Position numbers and translations under genes: made by a program. Under the pieces are notes generated by a model. It worked only from the letters and a program-made list of their open reading frames with translations. It was not told the DNA's origin and searched no databases. Shown here piece after piece: positions 35,035 through 43,743 of a DNA stretch of 64,000 nucleotides. How positions within the stretch are numbered: the first letter of the stretch is position 1; each line of letters opens with the position of its first letter. The stretch is from JACTUA01 sp964551875 (GTDB taxonomy: Archaea > Halobacteriota > Methanomicrobia > Methanomicrobiales > JACTUA01): NCBI GenBank assembly GCA_964551875.1, contig CAZKEV010000007.1, forward strand, positions 1 through 64,000, given 5' to 3'.

Positions 35035-35895
35035 ATGGTCCGGGAGGATTCCCTCTCTGTCCCCATCCAGGAACTCCTCCGGTTCATCGAAGAGGATGCC
35101 CCGTCCGGGGATCTCACCTCCTCGGCCCTCGCCCCCCTCGGCCGCTGCCGTGCCGAGATCAGGGCAAAGGGTGCCGGGATGGTGGCCGGGATCGGGGAGG
35201 CCTCGGCCCTCTTTACCCACTTTGGCATCACCGTTACAAAGGCGCTCGAGGACGGGGACGCCTGCGAGGCCGGGTCCCTTGTCATGGCCCTTGAAGGGGA
35301 CGCCGAACAGATCCTCCTCGTGGAACGGACAGCCTTAAACCTCCTTTCGCGGATGAGCGGGATCGCCACCAGTACCCGGGCCATGGTAGAGGAGGCAGGG
35401 AAGATCAACCCCTCCCTCCGGATCGCAGCAACAAGGAAGACCTGCCCGGGGATGCGGGCGCTCGACAAGAGAGCCGTGACCCTGGGTGGCGGCGAAGCAC
35501 ACCGGCCCACCCTCTCCGACATGATCCTCATCAAGGACAACCACCTGAAGCTCGTCCCCCTCAAGGAAGCCGTGCGGAGGGCCCTCCAGAAGTCCCCGCC
35601 GGAGAGGATCGAGGTCGAGGTGACGAACCTTGAGGAGGCGATCACGGCTGCCGAGGCAGGTGCCGGGATCATCCTGTTCGATAACATGGATCCCGGTTCT
35701 ATCAGGGAGGCGATACTTCGCCTGGAAGCGCGGGGGCTGAGGGGGCGGCTTCTCCTTGAGGCGTCGGGGGGAATAGGATCAGGGAACCTGAAAGACTACG
35801 CCTCCCTTGACCTTGATCGGATCTCCGTGGGCGCCCTTACCCATTCCGTTCAGGGGCTGGACCTGAGCCTCGAGGTTGTCTCAGGGATCGCTTAA
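35035..35895 (+). CDS. nadC: Nicotinate-nucleotide pyrophosphorylase (quinolinate phosphoribosyltransferase)
   Basis: The 286-residue protein has the NadC signatures ERTALNLLSRMSGIAT near residue 99, AATRKTCPGMRALDKRAVTLGGGEAHRPTLSDMILIKDNH near residue 137, EVEVTNLEEA, ILFDNMDP, and LLEASGGI with ISVGALTHS at the end. It makes NaMN from quinolinate and PRPP. It follows nadX by one base, so one operon. Its end converges on the next gene with a four-base overlap. Confidence 0.95.
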   Translation: MVREDSLSVPIQELLRFIEEDAPSGDLTSSALAPLGRCRAEIRAKGAGMVAGIGEASALFTHFGITVTKALEDGDACEAGSLVMALEGDAEQILLVERTALNLLSRMSGIATSTRAMVEEAGKINPSLRIAATRKTCPGMRALDKRAVTLGGGEAHRPTLSDMILIKDNHLKLVPLKEAVRRALQKSPPERIEVEVTNLEEAITAAEAGAGIILFDNMDPGSIREAILRLEARGLRGRLLLEASGGIGSGNLKDYASLDLDRISVGALTHSVQGLDLSLEVVSGIA

Positions 35896-36392
35896 CCCTG
35901 AGGGCCTTTCAGGGTTCTCCACCCCTGGACCGAGACATACGCGGAGAGGGCTGCGAGGAGGAGCATTCCCGGGCCGATGATCTGGTCAGTGGGCGTGGCG
36001 AGCCCTGCAAGGAAACCCATGGCGACAGCGATGATAGCTGCGGGACCTCCGATGACATAGGCCTTCCTCACCGAGAGGCCGAGGAGGAGAAGGAGAAGAA
36101 GGGCGAAGGTGGTGCGGATGTAGAGGTCAGGAATGATGGTCTCTATGAAGATCTTCAACCCCCAAAAGACGTTATCCTGAGGGTAGAACTCAGCCTGTAT
36201 AAAGAATCCGGCCTGGAGAAGGAGACCGATGGAATAACCAAAGAGGACAATGAGCTCCTCCTTCAAACGTGCAACTCCCCGTTTCATGAAAGCGTCCTTG
36301 GCCAAATCTCCTATATCCAGCTCAGAGGTTTGCTCATAAAGCCTTTCGGTCCCTGGAGGTTCGCTTTTCCCCTCAGCGCGGGAATGTTTCAC
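35892..36392 (-). CDS. Four-helix membrane protein of unknown function
   Basis: The 166-residue protein has a charged N-terminus of about 45 residues and four probable membrane segments (LIVLFGYSIGLLLQAGFF, a TTFALLLLLLLGL run, AIIAVAMGFLAGL, MLLLAALSAYVSV). The start is a GTG preceded by GGTGG. No family is recognised. Its stop overlaps that of nadC on the other strand. Confidence 0.65.
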   Translation of the reverse strand: MKHSRAEGKSEPPGTERLYEQTSELDIGDLAKDAFMKRGVARLKEELIVLFGYSIGLLLQAGFFIQAEFYPQDNVFWGLKIFIETIIPDLYIRTTFALLLLLLLGLSVRKAYVIGGPAAIIAVAMGFLAGLATPTDQIIGPGMLLLAALSAYVSVQGWRTLKGPQG

Positions 36393-36458
36393 TGACCACC
36401 GGAAAACCGCAAACCATTAGAGGGATGAGACCCTACTGCACATATCCGAGGTTTGAAT

Positions 36459-37013
36459 ATGGCCGACCCCGAATCGCCCGGAGGGCTTCCGGAAACGGCA
36501 CAGCCAGAGGAGCCGGAGGAGGAGAAGCCCGATGAGATCCCCTTCCTGATCGATCTCCTGATGAACCCCGAGCTGAATGTCCGGTGGAGGGCAGCCGAGG
36601 CGCTGGGGGAGGCCCGGGATGCACGGGCGGTCGAACCCCTCATTGCCGCCCTGAAGGACCCCTTCCAGGATGTCAGCTGGATCGCGGCCGAGGCCCTCGG
36701 AAAAATCCGCGATACCCGGGCTGTTGAGCCCCTCATCGCAGCCCTCAGGGAAGGGGAGAAGTGGCTGCGCCAGGGGGCCGCATGGGCGCTCGGGAAGATC
36801 GGCGACCCCCGTGCCATCGGGCCCCTCATTGCTGCCCTGAAGGATACCAAGGCGGACGTACGCAAGAATGCGGCATGGGCCCTCGGCCAGTTCACCGGGG
36901 ACCAGGTCCTCGCCGCCCTCTCCGAAGCGGTGAAAGACCAAAATCCCGGGGTGCAGAGAGCGGCCCAGCAGGCTGTCGAGTCCGTGAGGAAGAAGGGCGC
37001 AGAGAAGGCCTGA
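36459..37013 (+). CDS. HEAT-repeat (PBS-lyase type) protein
   Basis: After an acidic Pro/Glu-rich N-terminus of about 30 residues, the protein (184 aa) is built of about five HEAT-like repeats. Each has the pattern RW.AAEALGEARDARAVEPLIAALKD: WRAAEALGEARDARAVEPL, WIAAEALGKIRDTRAVEPL, RQGAAWALGKIGDPRAIGPL, RKNAAWALGQFTGDQ, and a last degenerate unit. Such repeats mediate protein binding; the partner is unknown. ATG 36459 follows a GAGGT element by six bases. Confidence 0.85.
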   Translation: MADPESPGGLPETAQPEEPEEEKPDEIPFLIDLLMNPELNVRWRAAEALGEARDARAVEPLIAALKDPFQDVSWIAAEALGKIRDTRAVEPLIAALREGEKWLRQGAAWALGKIGDPRAIGPLIAALKDTKADVRKNAAWALGQFTGDQVLAALSEAVKDQNPGVQRAAQQAVESVRKKGAEKA

Positions 37014-37094
37014 AGAACCCCGCATCACCATCAGGCTCCCCTGTTATATTATACCAAAAAAAGAATAGGCTAAGTACACCCGGGTCTGGCTCTC

Positions 37095-37691
37095 ATGCTC
37101 TCTTTCTTCAATTCCGGTCTCTTCACCTGGATCATTCTCCCTGTCCTCATCTTCATCGCCCGAATCTGCGATGTCTCCCTCGGGACGATCCGTGTCATCT
37201 TCGTCTCCCGGGGCTACCGCCATCTCGCCCCCATCCTCGGGTTCTTCGAGATCTCCATCTGGCTCTTTGCCATCGGCCAGATCATGCGGGACATCAACGA
37301 CATCTCCATCTACCTCGCCTATGCCGCCGGGTTTGCGGCGGGGACCTATGCGGGGATAACCCTTGAGGAGAAGCTCTCCCTGGGCACAGTCCTCGTCCGG
37401 GTCATCACGAAGCGGGACTCTGCCGACCTCATCGATGCGCTGAAGGGAGCTAGGTACGGGCTCACGACCCATGGAGCCGACGGGGCCCAGGGACCGGTGA
37501 CCATCGTCTTCACCGTTGTCTCGCGCCAGGACCTTCCCCACGTGGTGGGGATCATCAAGCAGTTCAACCCCCACGCCTTCTATTCGGTGGAAGATGTCCG
37601 GCATGCGAGCGAGGGGGTCTTTCCCGCCCGGGAGGGCGGTGTCCTCAGGAGCTACCTCGACCCCAGGCGGTTCTTCTCCAAGAAGAAGTGA
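37095..37691 (+). CDS. UPF0316/DUF2179 membrane protein
   Basis: The 198-residue protein has an N-terminal membrane domain of three helices with ARICDVSLGTIRVIFVSRGYRHLAPILGFFEISIWL, the DUF5698 signature. A cytosolic DUF2179 domain follows (VLVRVITKRDSADLIDALKGARYGLTTHGADG). DUF2179 is an alpha/beta domain seen in YitT/YebE-like proteins and thought to bind a small ligand. Function is not established. Confidence 0.85.
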   Translation: MLSFFNSGLFTWIILPVLIFIARICDVSLGTIRVIFVSRGYRHLAPILGFFEISIWLFAIGQIMRDINDISIYLAYAAGFAAGTYAGITLEEKLSLGTVLVRVITKRDSADLIDALKGARYGLTTHGADGAQGPVTIVFTVVSRQDLPHVVGIIKQFNPHAFYSVEDVRHASEGVFPAREGGVLRSYLDPRRFFSKKK

Positions 37692-37712
37692 GCGGCACCA
37701 CGGGGTTCCGGG

Positions 37713-38264
37713 TCAGAGTGAGTCCACCCCTTCCCTGAGCCGGAACTTCTTCCCGCACGCCGTGCAGAAGGCGAGTTTCTTCCGGTCGAGCTCCCCGAGG
37801 GTACGGGGCGGGAACATGACGCACTCCACATCGGGGCAGTGCTCGAGGCCGAAGAGGTGGCCGATCTCATGGGCCCCCTCCTTGGCGATACGCCCGGCGA
37901 GGTCGGAGTCCTCCCGTTCCCTCCCGTAGTAACCGTTGTCAAGGCGTGCCGTTGAGACGACAGCGGCACCCACCGACTCCCGGGCGAGGCCGAAGACGAA
38001 GTCCTGGCCCCGGATGGAGAGGTCGTGGGGCACAACAAGGAGGATCGGCTCCGTTTTACCCCGCTGCCTCTTGAAGAGCTGGATGCGCGAGAGGATCTTC
38101 TGGGCATCGTACTGGTCCCGCTCCCGGTTGTAGCCCGAGAGGAGGATGCAGCTCTCCACGACCTCGAGGGGAATGCCGAGGATCGACCTGATCCTCTTCT
38201 CAACGGCCGTTTCGAGGCCCCCGGGCGCGTTCTGATCCCAAAAGATTTTGACGCGCATCATCAT
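37713..38264 (-). CDS. amzA: Archaemetzincin zinc protease
   Basis: The 183-residue protein carries the archaemetzincin motif HEIGHLFGLEHC (HExxHxxGxxH plus Cys) near residue 128. A CVMF Met-turn region and a CTACGKKF pair of Cys follow, which bind a second structural zinc. The N-terminal MRVKIFWDQNAPGG is typical. The first of three consecutive ATG codons at 38264 fits a leaderless start, because TTTATA lies 20-25 bases upstream. Substrates are unknown. Confidence 0.92.
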   Translation of the reverse strand: MMMRVKIFWDQNAPGGLETAVEKRIRSILGIPLEVVESCILLSGYNRERDQYDAQKILSRIQLFKRQRGKTEPILLVVPHDLSIRGQDFVFGLARESVGAAVVSTARLDNGYYGREREDSDLAGRIAKEGAHEIGHLFGLEHCPDVECVMFPPRTLGELDRKKLAFCTACGKKFRLREGVDSL

Positions 38265-38274
38265 AGCTGTGGTG

Positions 38275-38688
38275 ATGGGCCCGTATAAACGTATTGAGCG
38301 CCTCATCGGGGATTATATCGGGAGAAACTACCGCTGCGCCGTGGAGATTGGGGTCGGGGAGAACCTGGTGGCTGCACGGATCATCAGGGACGCCGGGGTC
38401 TCCATCCGCTGCACCGATATCAGGCCCGTGCCTTCAGAGAACGGGATACCCATCGCGAAGGACGACATCTTCTCCCCGAGAGAGACCCTCTACACAGGGG
38501 CTGATCTCCTGTACGCCATACGGCCGGGGGTCGAGATGGTGCCGCCCCTGATCGCCCTTGCAGAGAAGACAGGGGCGGATCTCCTCGTCTATCACCTCGG
38601 GAACGAAATCTATGGAACCGGAGGGGATCTCATCGACTGCGGGGTGATCCTCCACCGGTATTACTCCCGTGAGAAGCTCGGGAAATAA
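38275..38688 (+). CDS. UPF0146 family protein
   Basis: The 137-residue protein has the UPF0146 pattern: IGDYIGRNYRCAVEIGVGENLVAARIIRDAG, a Rossmann-like nucleotide-binding start, then CTDIRP, PIAKDDIFSPRETLYTGADLLYAIRPGVEM and DLLVYHLGNEIYGTGG. The fold resembles SAM-binding proteins, but the activity is unknown. It is divergent from amzA and ends before two hairpin repeats. Confidence 0.85.
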   Translation: MGPYKRIERLIGDYIGRNYRCAVEIGVGENLVAARIIRDAGVSIRCTDIRPVPSENGIPIAKDDIFSPRETLYTGADLLYAIRPGVEMVPPLIALAEKTGADLLVYHLGNEIYGTGGDLIDCGVILHRYYSREKLGK

Positions 38689-38697
38689 GATTTCCCT

Positions 38698-38799
38698 CTC
38701 CCTCGGGGATTTGATAATCCCCTTCGGGTTCAAAAAGTAACCTTTCTTCTCCCTCAGGGATTTGATAATCCCCTTCGGGGATTGAGATCCCCCTACGGG
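38698..38799. repeat. Tandem hairpin repeats between UPF0146 and rfcL
   Basis: A 31-base unit CTCCCTCGGGGATTTGATAA... ending in TCCCCTTCGGG occurs at 38698-38728 and again at 38749-38779 with one G-to-A change. A related hairpin, GGGGATTGAGATCCCC, follows at 38777-38792 into the last codons of rfcL. Each unit folds as GGGGAtttgataaTCCCC. The genes converge here, so this is a likely bidirectional terminator. Confidence 0.65.
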
Positions 38800-40136
38800 C
38801 CCCCAAAGAGGGTGGACTGCCCGCCAGGCCCCTTCCTCACGGGGCTCTTCGGCTCGGGCTTCTTCTCCCTCTTCTCCGGTTTCTCCTTCTCCTCTCTCTC
38901 CTCTTTCTCCAGCCGTTCGACCACCTCCACCACCTCCTGGGCCTTCACTTTGTCATGGATGAGCATGGTGAGCTCCTCGGCGGAGAGGGAGAGGTCCCTC
39001 GCGTGGGCAACGGGGTCTGCCTCGAAGAGGAGGGAGAGGAGGGTGAGGTGGTCCTCGCGGAGGACCTCCTGGGGGATGTGGGCCCTCTCCCCGATCTTCC
39101 TCTCAAGGGATTCCCGCACCGCCCGCTGGCGCCGGTAGCCGGAGATCCTCCGCCACCGCGCCGGCGGCATGAGCCGGGCCCTGACCCCCCGGCCGCCAGC
39201 GGCGAGCGATGCCCCGAGAAGCATGAGTGCATTCGCGTACCGCCAGAGGGAGTAGTACTGCCGCCTGAGGGTGAGGCCCAGATATTCGTCGGCCCGTGAG
39301 ACCCAGCGGTAAGCCAGTGCCATGGATCCGGGATCCTGGATATGGACGAGGTTTGCCTCGATCCACTGGAGCACCGTATCCGGGGTTTCGTCCGCTGCCT
39401 GGGCACTAGAGAGGAGGGCAGCATCCTCCCTCCCCTTGAAGAGGGAGAGGATCAGCTCGAAGATGGAGACCCGGTCGTCCTTTGCCGTGGAGACAACATC
39501 ACCCTCGGCCACCCGGTCCTTCCCGCTGGACGCCCCGTGGAGCATGTTGATGGAGGCCCGGAGATCACCCCCTCCGCGCTCGGCAATCCGGGCGAGGGCG
39601 GCGTCAGAACAGGCGAGCGCCTCTCCTGCGCAGAGGAACTTCAGCCTGGGGACGATGGACCTCGCCTGGATCGCCCTGAAGAGGACAGGTTCGCATTTTG
39701 CCCGGATCTCGGACGGGATCCCGTACAGGTCATTCGCGATGAGGATGATGGGCTGCCTTGAGATGCGGATCACCTCCAGGATCTCCCTCGCCCCGCCCCT
39801 GTCTGCAGTCCCGTGGAGGTTGTCTGCCTCATCGAAGACGATGAGCTTCCTTCCTGCCCCGGAGAGGCTTTCCGTGACGCTCGCAACCCCCGCCACCCGC
39901 CTGATGGTGTCCTTTGTCCGCTGGTCGCTCGCGTTCAGCTCGATGATCTCCCAGCCCATGTCAGAGGCGAGGGCATGGGCAGACGAGGTCTTCCCTGTCC
40001 CGGACTTCCCGTAGAGGAGGAGGGGCTTCTTCTCCGGACTCCATGACCGGGCCCAGTCGTGCATGGCCTTCACGGCAGGCCCGTTCCCGACGAGATCGGA
40101 GAGCGTCCGGGGCCGGTACTTCTCTGCCCAGTCCAT
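38793..40136 (-). CDS. rfcL: Replication factor C large subunit (clamp loader)
   Basis: The 447-residue AAA+ protein loads PCNA onto DNA. It has WAEKYRPRTLSDLVGN at the start, Walker A YGKSGTGKTSSAHALA near residue 42, Walker B VFDEADNLHG near residue 99, and a sensor 1 ILIANDLYG. A helical collar domain and a Lys/Glu-rich linker follow. The C-terminal PCNA-interacting motif QSTLFGGP is intact. The small subunit is not in this window. Confidence 0.95.
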   Translation of the reverse strand: MDWAEKYRPRTLSDLVGNGPAVKAMHDWARSWSPEKKPLLLYGKSGTGKTSSAHALASDMGWEIIELNASDQRTKDTIRRVAGVASVTESLSGAGRKLIVFDEADNLHGTADRGGAREILEVIRISRQPIILIANDLYGIPSEIRAKCEPVLFRAIQARSIVPRLKFLCAGEALACSDAALARIAERGGGDLRASINMLHGASSGKDRVAEGDVVSTAKDDRVSIFELILSLFKGREDAALLSSAQAADETPDTVLQWIEANLVHIQDPGSMALAYRWVSRADEYLGLTLRRQYYSLWRYANALMLLGASLAAGGRGVRARLMPPARWRRISGYRRQRAVRESLERKIGERAHIPQEVLREDHLTLLSLLFEADPVAHARDLSLSAEELTMLIHDKVKAQEVVEVVERLEKEEREEKEKPEKREKKPEPKSPVRKGPGGQSTLFGGP

Positions 40137-40208
40137 ACCCGATCATCGGTCAGAAATGAAATAAATTATCTCTTATGAAGACCGAGATACCATGGCAGGA
40201 ACGGGCGG

Positions 40209-41222
40209 ATGGAAGAGAAGAGCTGCTCTCTAGACTCGGTGAAGAAGGCGGTGCGCGAGTACGAGGGGGTGACGAGGAAGCACGGCATCGGGGAGATGAT
40301 CAAGGCCCTCCGGATCGATGCCCCCGACGTGATCGCCTCCTTCGGCGAGGATGCCGCCGTGATCCGGCACAACGACCAGGCCCTCCTCCTCGCCGCCGAC
40401 GGCATATGGAGCAGGCTCATGGAGGCGGATCCCGAATGGGCAGGGTACTGCTCGGTCCTCGTGAACATCCATGACATCGCCGCGATGGGGGGCCGGCCCA
40501 TCGCCCTCGTGGATGTCCTCTCCCTCTCCGATGAGAAGATCCGGGACCATGTGACAGCCGGGATGTTTGCCGCCTGCGAGCAGTTCAATGTCCCCATCGT
40601 CGGGGGCCACCTCCACCCGGACACCCCCTACAGCGTGATCGACGTGGCTATCCTCGGCATCGCCCGCCTTGACTCGGTCATCTACTCCCATACGGCGAAG
40701 AGCGGGGATGCGGTCATCGCGGCAATCGATCTCACCGGGAGGGTCCATCCGTCGTGCGCCCTCAACTGGGACTCGGTGACCATGAAGACCCCCGCAGAGG
40801 TCCGTTCCCAGATCCAGATGCTCCAGACCCTCGGCGAGGCGCACCTGGTCACCGCAGGGAAGGATATCAGTAACCCGGGGGTCATCGGGACCCTGGGCAT
40901 GCTCCTCGAGATGAGCGAGAAGGGGGCTGTCATCGAGCTCGATGCCATCCCGAGACCTGACCTGAGGGCCCTTGGCATCGGCTTCGAGCAGTGGGTCAGG
41001 ATGTACCCCGGCATGGGCTTTGTCCTGACCGCGAACAGGAAGCATGTGGACGAGGTATGCCGGAGGTTCGCATCGGTGGGGATGGCCGCACGCCCCATCG
41101 GGCACCTGAACGGGGACCGGAACCTCTGCATCGAGTACGGCGGGGAGCAGGCCTCGGTCTTTGACCTGAAGAAGGAGAGCGTGATGGGGATCGTGACGAA
41201 TCCCTGCGGGCTCGATCTATGA
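40209..41222 (+). CDS. mmp2: Methanogenesis marker protein 2 (AIR synthase-related)
   Basis: The 337-residue protein belongs to the PurM/ThiL/SelD/HypE ATP-binding superfamily. It has FGEDAAVIRHNDQALLLAADGIWSRLMEADPEWAGYCSVLVNIHDIAAMGGRP, the nucleotide and metal-binding start, then VGGHLHPDT, and a C-terminal lobe. The methanogen-specific subgroup is called methanogenesis marker 2; its substrate is unknown but a role in making a methanogenesis cofactor or modification is likely. It overlaps mtxX by four bases. Confidence 0.85.
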   Translation: MEEKSCSLDSVKKAVREYEGVTRKHGIGEMIKALRIDAPDVIASFGEDAAVIRHNDQALLLAADGIWSRLMEADPEWAGYCSVLVNIHDIAAMGGRPIALVDVLSLSDEKIRDHVTAGMFAACEQFNVPIVGGHLHPDTPYSVIDVAILGIARLDSVIYSHTAKSGDAVIAAIDLTGRVHPSCALNWDSVTMKTPAEVRSQIQMLQTLGEAHLVTAGKDISNPGVIGTLGMLLEMSEKGAVIELDAIPRPDLRALGIGFEQWVRMYPGMGFVLTANRKHVDEVCRRFASVGMAARPIGHLNGDRNLCIEYGGEQASVFDLKKESVMGIVTNPCGLDL

Positions 41223-41962
41223 GGATCGGGATAGGTGCCGGCCCCGATATCCGAAAGATTCTCTCTTCCGCAACCGGGGCAGGATCGGGTATCCAGGTAT
41301 TCTGCTATACCAGCCGGGAGCATGCCGGCGGCATCAGGGACGAGGGTCTCAGGACAAGCGACCATCCCGGGGAGTCCCTCGTCAGGGCACTCATGGATGG
41401 CGAGATCGATGCCGCCGTGCGGGGCTCCCTCCCTTCTTCCACCACCCTCCGGGCCCTGAAGGATGCCACGGGGGTGGACCACCTGCTCCGGATCGCCATC
41501 CTCGGAACAAGGGAGGGGAAGAAATTCCTCCTCGCGCCGGTGGGGGTGGACGAGGGGTGGACGGTTGCCGATAAGCTGGAACTCATCGAGAGGGGGAGGG
41601 AGCTCGCGGCGAGGCTGGGCCTCAGCCGGGAGGTGGCGGTCCTCTCAGGGGGGCGGCTGGGGGACGTGGGACGGCACCCCGCGGTGGACCGGACCCTCGC
41701 CGATGCAGAGCTCGTTGCCCGCCTCTCGGGTGCAACCCACCGCGGGATCCTCATCGAGGATGCCATCGGCACGAGCGGGATGATCCTCGCCCCGGACGGG
41801 ATCTCCGGGAACCTCATCTTCCGCACCCTCGTCTTTCTCGGAGGAGGGAGAGCCTATGGGGCCCCCGTGGTAAATATCGACAGAATCTTTGTTGATACCT
41901 CGCGCGCTTCCCCGGATTACGCGAATGCCCTGATTACCGCCTCTCTGCTGGTAAAACAGTGA
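41219..41962 (+). CDS. mtxX: Methanogenesis marker protein 4 (MtxX)
   Basis: The 247-residue protein matches MtxX, a methanogen-specific relative of phosphotransacetylases. Visible segments are MRIGIGAGPD at the start, DAAVRGSLPSSTTLRALK, FLLAPVGVDEGWTVADKLELIERG, VLSGGRLGDVGRHP, and a late GNLIFRTLVFLGGGRAYGAPVVNI. The biochemical role is not known. Its ATG overlaps the mmp2 stop, which supports a shared function. Confidence 0.85.
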   Translation: MRIGIGAGPDIRKILSSATGAGSGIQVFCYTSREHAGGIRDEGLRTSDHPGESLVRALMDGEIDAAVRGSLPSSTTLRALKDATGVDHLLRIAILGTREGKKFLLAPVGVDEGWTVADKLELIERGRELAARLGLSREVAVLSGGRLGDVGRHPAVDRTLADAELVARLSGATHRGILIEDAIGTSGMILAPDGISGNLIFRTLVFLGGGRAYGAPVVNIDRIFVDTSRASPDYANALITASLLVKQ

Positions 41963-42111
41963 GAATCCTTTAAAGCGGGTTATTTCGGGAAATACCTGAA
42001 TATATCCGTTTTTCAACCAACCCGTATTTCGTCTCCGTCCGTCGATATACGGGAAATGGTGGCTCCTTCGAGATAAGAAATCCTGATTTTTTGAGCAAAT
42101 GGAAAGAAAAG

Positions 42112-42119
42112 TTTAAATA
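42112..42119 (+). promoter_or_regulatory. TATA box of the histone gene
   Basis: TTTAAATA preceded by the purine-rich GAAAAG (a BRE-like element) predicts transcription near 42140. A GGGTGA ribosome-binding site at 42141-42146 lies six bases before the ATG. Confidence 0.6.
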
Positions 42120-42152
42120 TTGACTGATATAGAAATTTGTGGGTGAAATTGA

Positions 42153-42356
42153 ATGGCTGACTTACCAATTGCAGCAGTGGTTCGGATTGCCAAGAAGAAC
42201 GGGGCCGAGCGGGTCGGGAGCGATGCAGCAGCCGCTCTCGTCGGCAAGGCCGAGGCCTATATCGCGAACCTGACGAAGGAGGCGAACCGCCTCGCCCAGC
42301 ACGCCGGAAGGAAGACCATCAAGGAAGAGGATGTTGATCTCGCGGCAAAGTCCTGA
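42153..42356 (+). CDS. Archaeal histone
   Basis: The 67-residue protein is a single histone fold of three helices without tails: LPIAAVVRIAKKNGAERVG, DAAAALVGKAEAYIANLTKEANRLAQHAG, and RKTIKEEDVDLAAKS. The RKTIKEEDV loop-3 region is diagnostic. It wraps DNA as dimers or longer hypernucleosomes. A strong promoter and ribosome-binding site fit high expression. Confidence 0.97.
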   Translation: MADLPIAAVVRIAKKNGAERVGSDAAAALVGKAEAYIANLTKEANRLAQHAGRKTIKEEDVDLAAKS

Positions 42357-42445
42357 ATCAACCCTTTTTCCATCTTGAATCTCGTCTCTCCTGTCTCTTC
42401 TATCAACAGATCATGATTTGATCCTGATTCTCGAGGGACTCTCTC

Positions 42446-43027
42446 TCAGAAGACACCTTTTGTGCTTGGCACCCCTTTCTCCCCGGGGACAACTGCCACT
42501 GCCTCGGCAAGGGCCCTCCCGAAGGCCTTGAAGACCGCCTCGCACCGGTGGTGGTCCGATCTTCCGGAGAAGGTGATGTGGGCGGTGATGCCCCCGCTTA
42601 CGCAGAGGCTCGCGAAGAAGTGCTCGAAGAGCTCGGTGGAGATGGTCCCGAGGACCGGCGACCCGAAGGATCCGGTGTAGACGAGATACCCCCTCCCCCC
42701 GCAGTCGATGGAGATCTGGGCGAGGGATTCGTCCATGGGGATGGAAGCAAAGCCGAACCGGCTGATTCCCTCCCCCCCGCCGATGGCCTTCCTGATGGCC
42801 ATGCCAAGGACGATTCCCGTATCCTCCACCAGGTGGTGGGGATCCACATCGAGATCCCCCGAGGCGGTGCACTCCAGGTCAAACCTCCCGTGGCGTGCAA
42901 ATGCCCCGAGCATGTGGTCGAGGAAGGGGATCCCGGACTCTCCCGATGCCTTTCCCTTCCCCTCAAGCCCGATGCTTATTGTGATCTTCGTCTCGCCCGT
43001 CTTCCTCTCAACCTTGCCCTTTCTCAT
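42446..43027 (-). CDS. hisB: Imidazoleglycerol-phosphate dehydratase
   Basis: The 193-residue protein has the HisB metal-binding motifs FLDHMLGAFARHG near residue 35, DPHHLVEDTGIVLG near residue 62, and SGRSDHHRCEAVFKAFGRAL near residue 155. It dehydrates IGP to imidazole acetol phosphate in histidine synthesis. ATG 43027 is chosen over 43033, because GGAGGT lies six bases upstream of it. It overlaps the hisA stop by four bases. Confidence 0.95.
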   Translation of the reverse strand: MRKGKVERKTGETKITISIGLEGKGKASGESGIPFLDHMLGAFARHGRFDLECTASGDLDVDPHHLVEDTGIVLGMAIRKAIGGGEGISRFGFASIPMDESLAQISIDCGGRGYLVYTGSFGSPVLGTISTELFEHFFASLCVSGGITAHITFSGRSDHHRCEAVFKAFGRALAEAVAVVPGEKGVPSTKGVF

Positions 43028-43740
43028 CGGCATACCTCCATCGCCTTCCCAAGATCGATCCTTCCGCTGTAGAGGGCAGACCCGAGGACCACCCCGGAAG
43101 CACCCAGGTCTCTCAGGGTTGCAACGTCCCCGAGGCTCGTGACACCCCCTGCGACCACGACCGGTAGACCGGTGATCGCAAGAAGCTTCTCCACGGGTTC
43201 TCTCCTGATGCCCTGCTGGAGCCCCTCCACGTCCACGTTTGTGAAGAGGAGGGACCCGGCACCGAGGTCCTCAAAGCGCCTCGCCCAGCCCAGGTAATCG
43301 CCCCCGGGATCCCTCCAGCCTTCCACCACCACCTGGCCTGCCCGGGCATCCACGGACGCCATGATCCGTGAGGGCCCCGCTTCCCCAGAGAGAATGCGAA
43401 CAGACTCCGGTTCCCGTACCGCAAGGGTCCCCAGGATCACCCGGTCCACGCCGGTCTCCAGCCAGCTTCGGGCATCCCCGACTGACCGGATTCCCCCGCC
43501 AAGCTGCATGAAGATACCGGTCTCGCGGAGTATCCCCTTGATAATAGCGGCATTTGAGCCGGAGTCACCGAATGCCCCGTCCAGGTTGATAATATGCAGA
43601 GCCTCTGCCCCGGCCTCCACCCACCTCCGTGCGCAGTCCACCGGGTCCCCGAAGACCGTGGCAGTCTCCCGCTTTCCCTGGACGAGCTGGACGCACCTCC
43701 CTCCCAGGATGTCGACCGCGGGAAAGACCGTCATCGCCAT
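43024..43740 (-). CDS. hisA: ProFAR isomerase
   Basis: The 238-residue TIM barrel has catalytic Asp in FPAVDILGGRCVQLVQG near residue 9, GGGIRSV near residue 80, and VDARAGQVVVEGW with the second Asp near residue 128. LPVVVAGGVTSLGD is at the C-terminal phosphate site. It isomerises ProFAR to PRFAR. Three bases separate it from hisG upstream. Confidence 0.95.
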   Translation of the reverse strand: MAMTVFPAVDILGGRCVQLVQGKRETATVFGDPVDCARRWVEAGAEALHIINLDGAFGDSGSNAAIIKGILRETGIFMQLGGGIRSVGDARSWLETGVDRVILGTLAVREPESVRILSGEAGPSRIMASVDARAGQVVVEGWRDPGGDYLGWARRFEDLGAGSLLFTNVDVEGLQQGIRREPVEKLLAITGLPVVVAGGVTSLGDVATLRDLGASGVVLGSALYSGRIDLGKAMEVCR

Positions 43741-43743
43741 GCC

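Noticed and set aside
38698..38799. CRISPR array
   Set aside because: Only two near-identical units with self-complementary sequence and no spacer regularity; no cas genes in the window.
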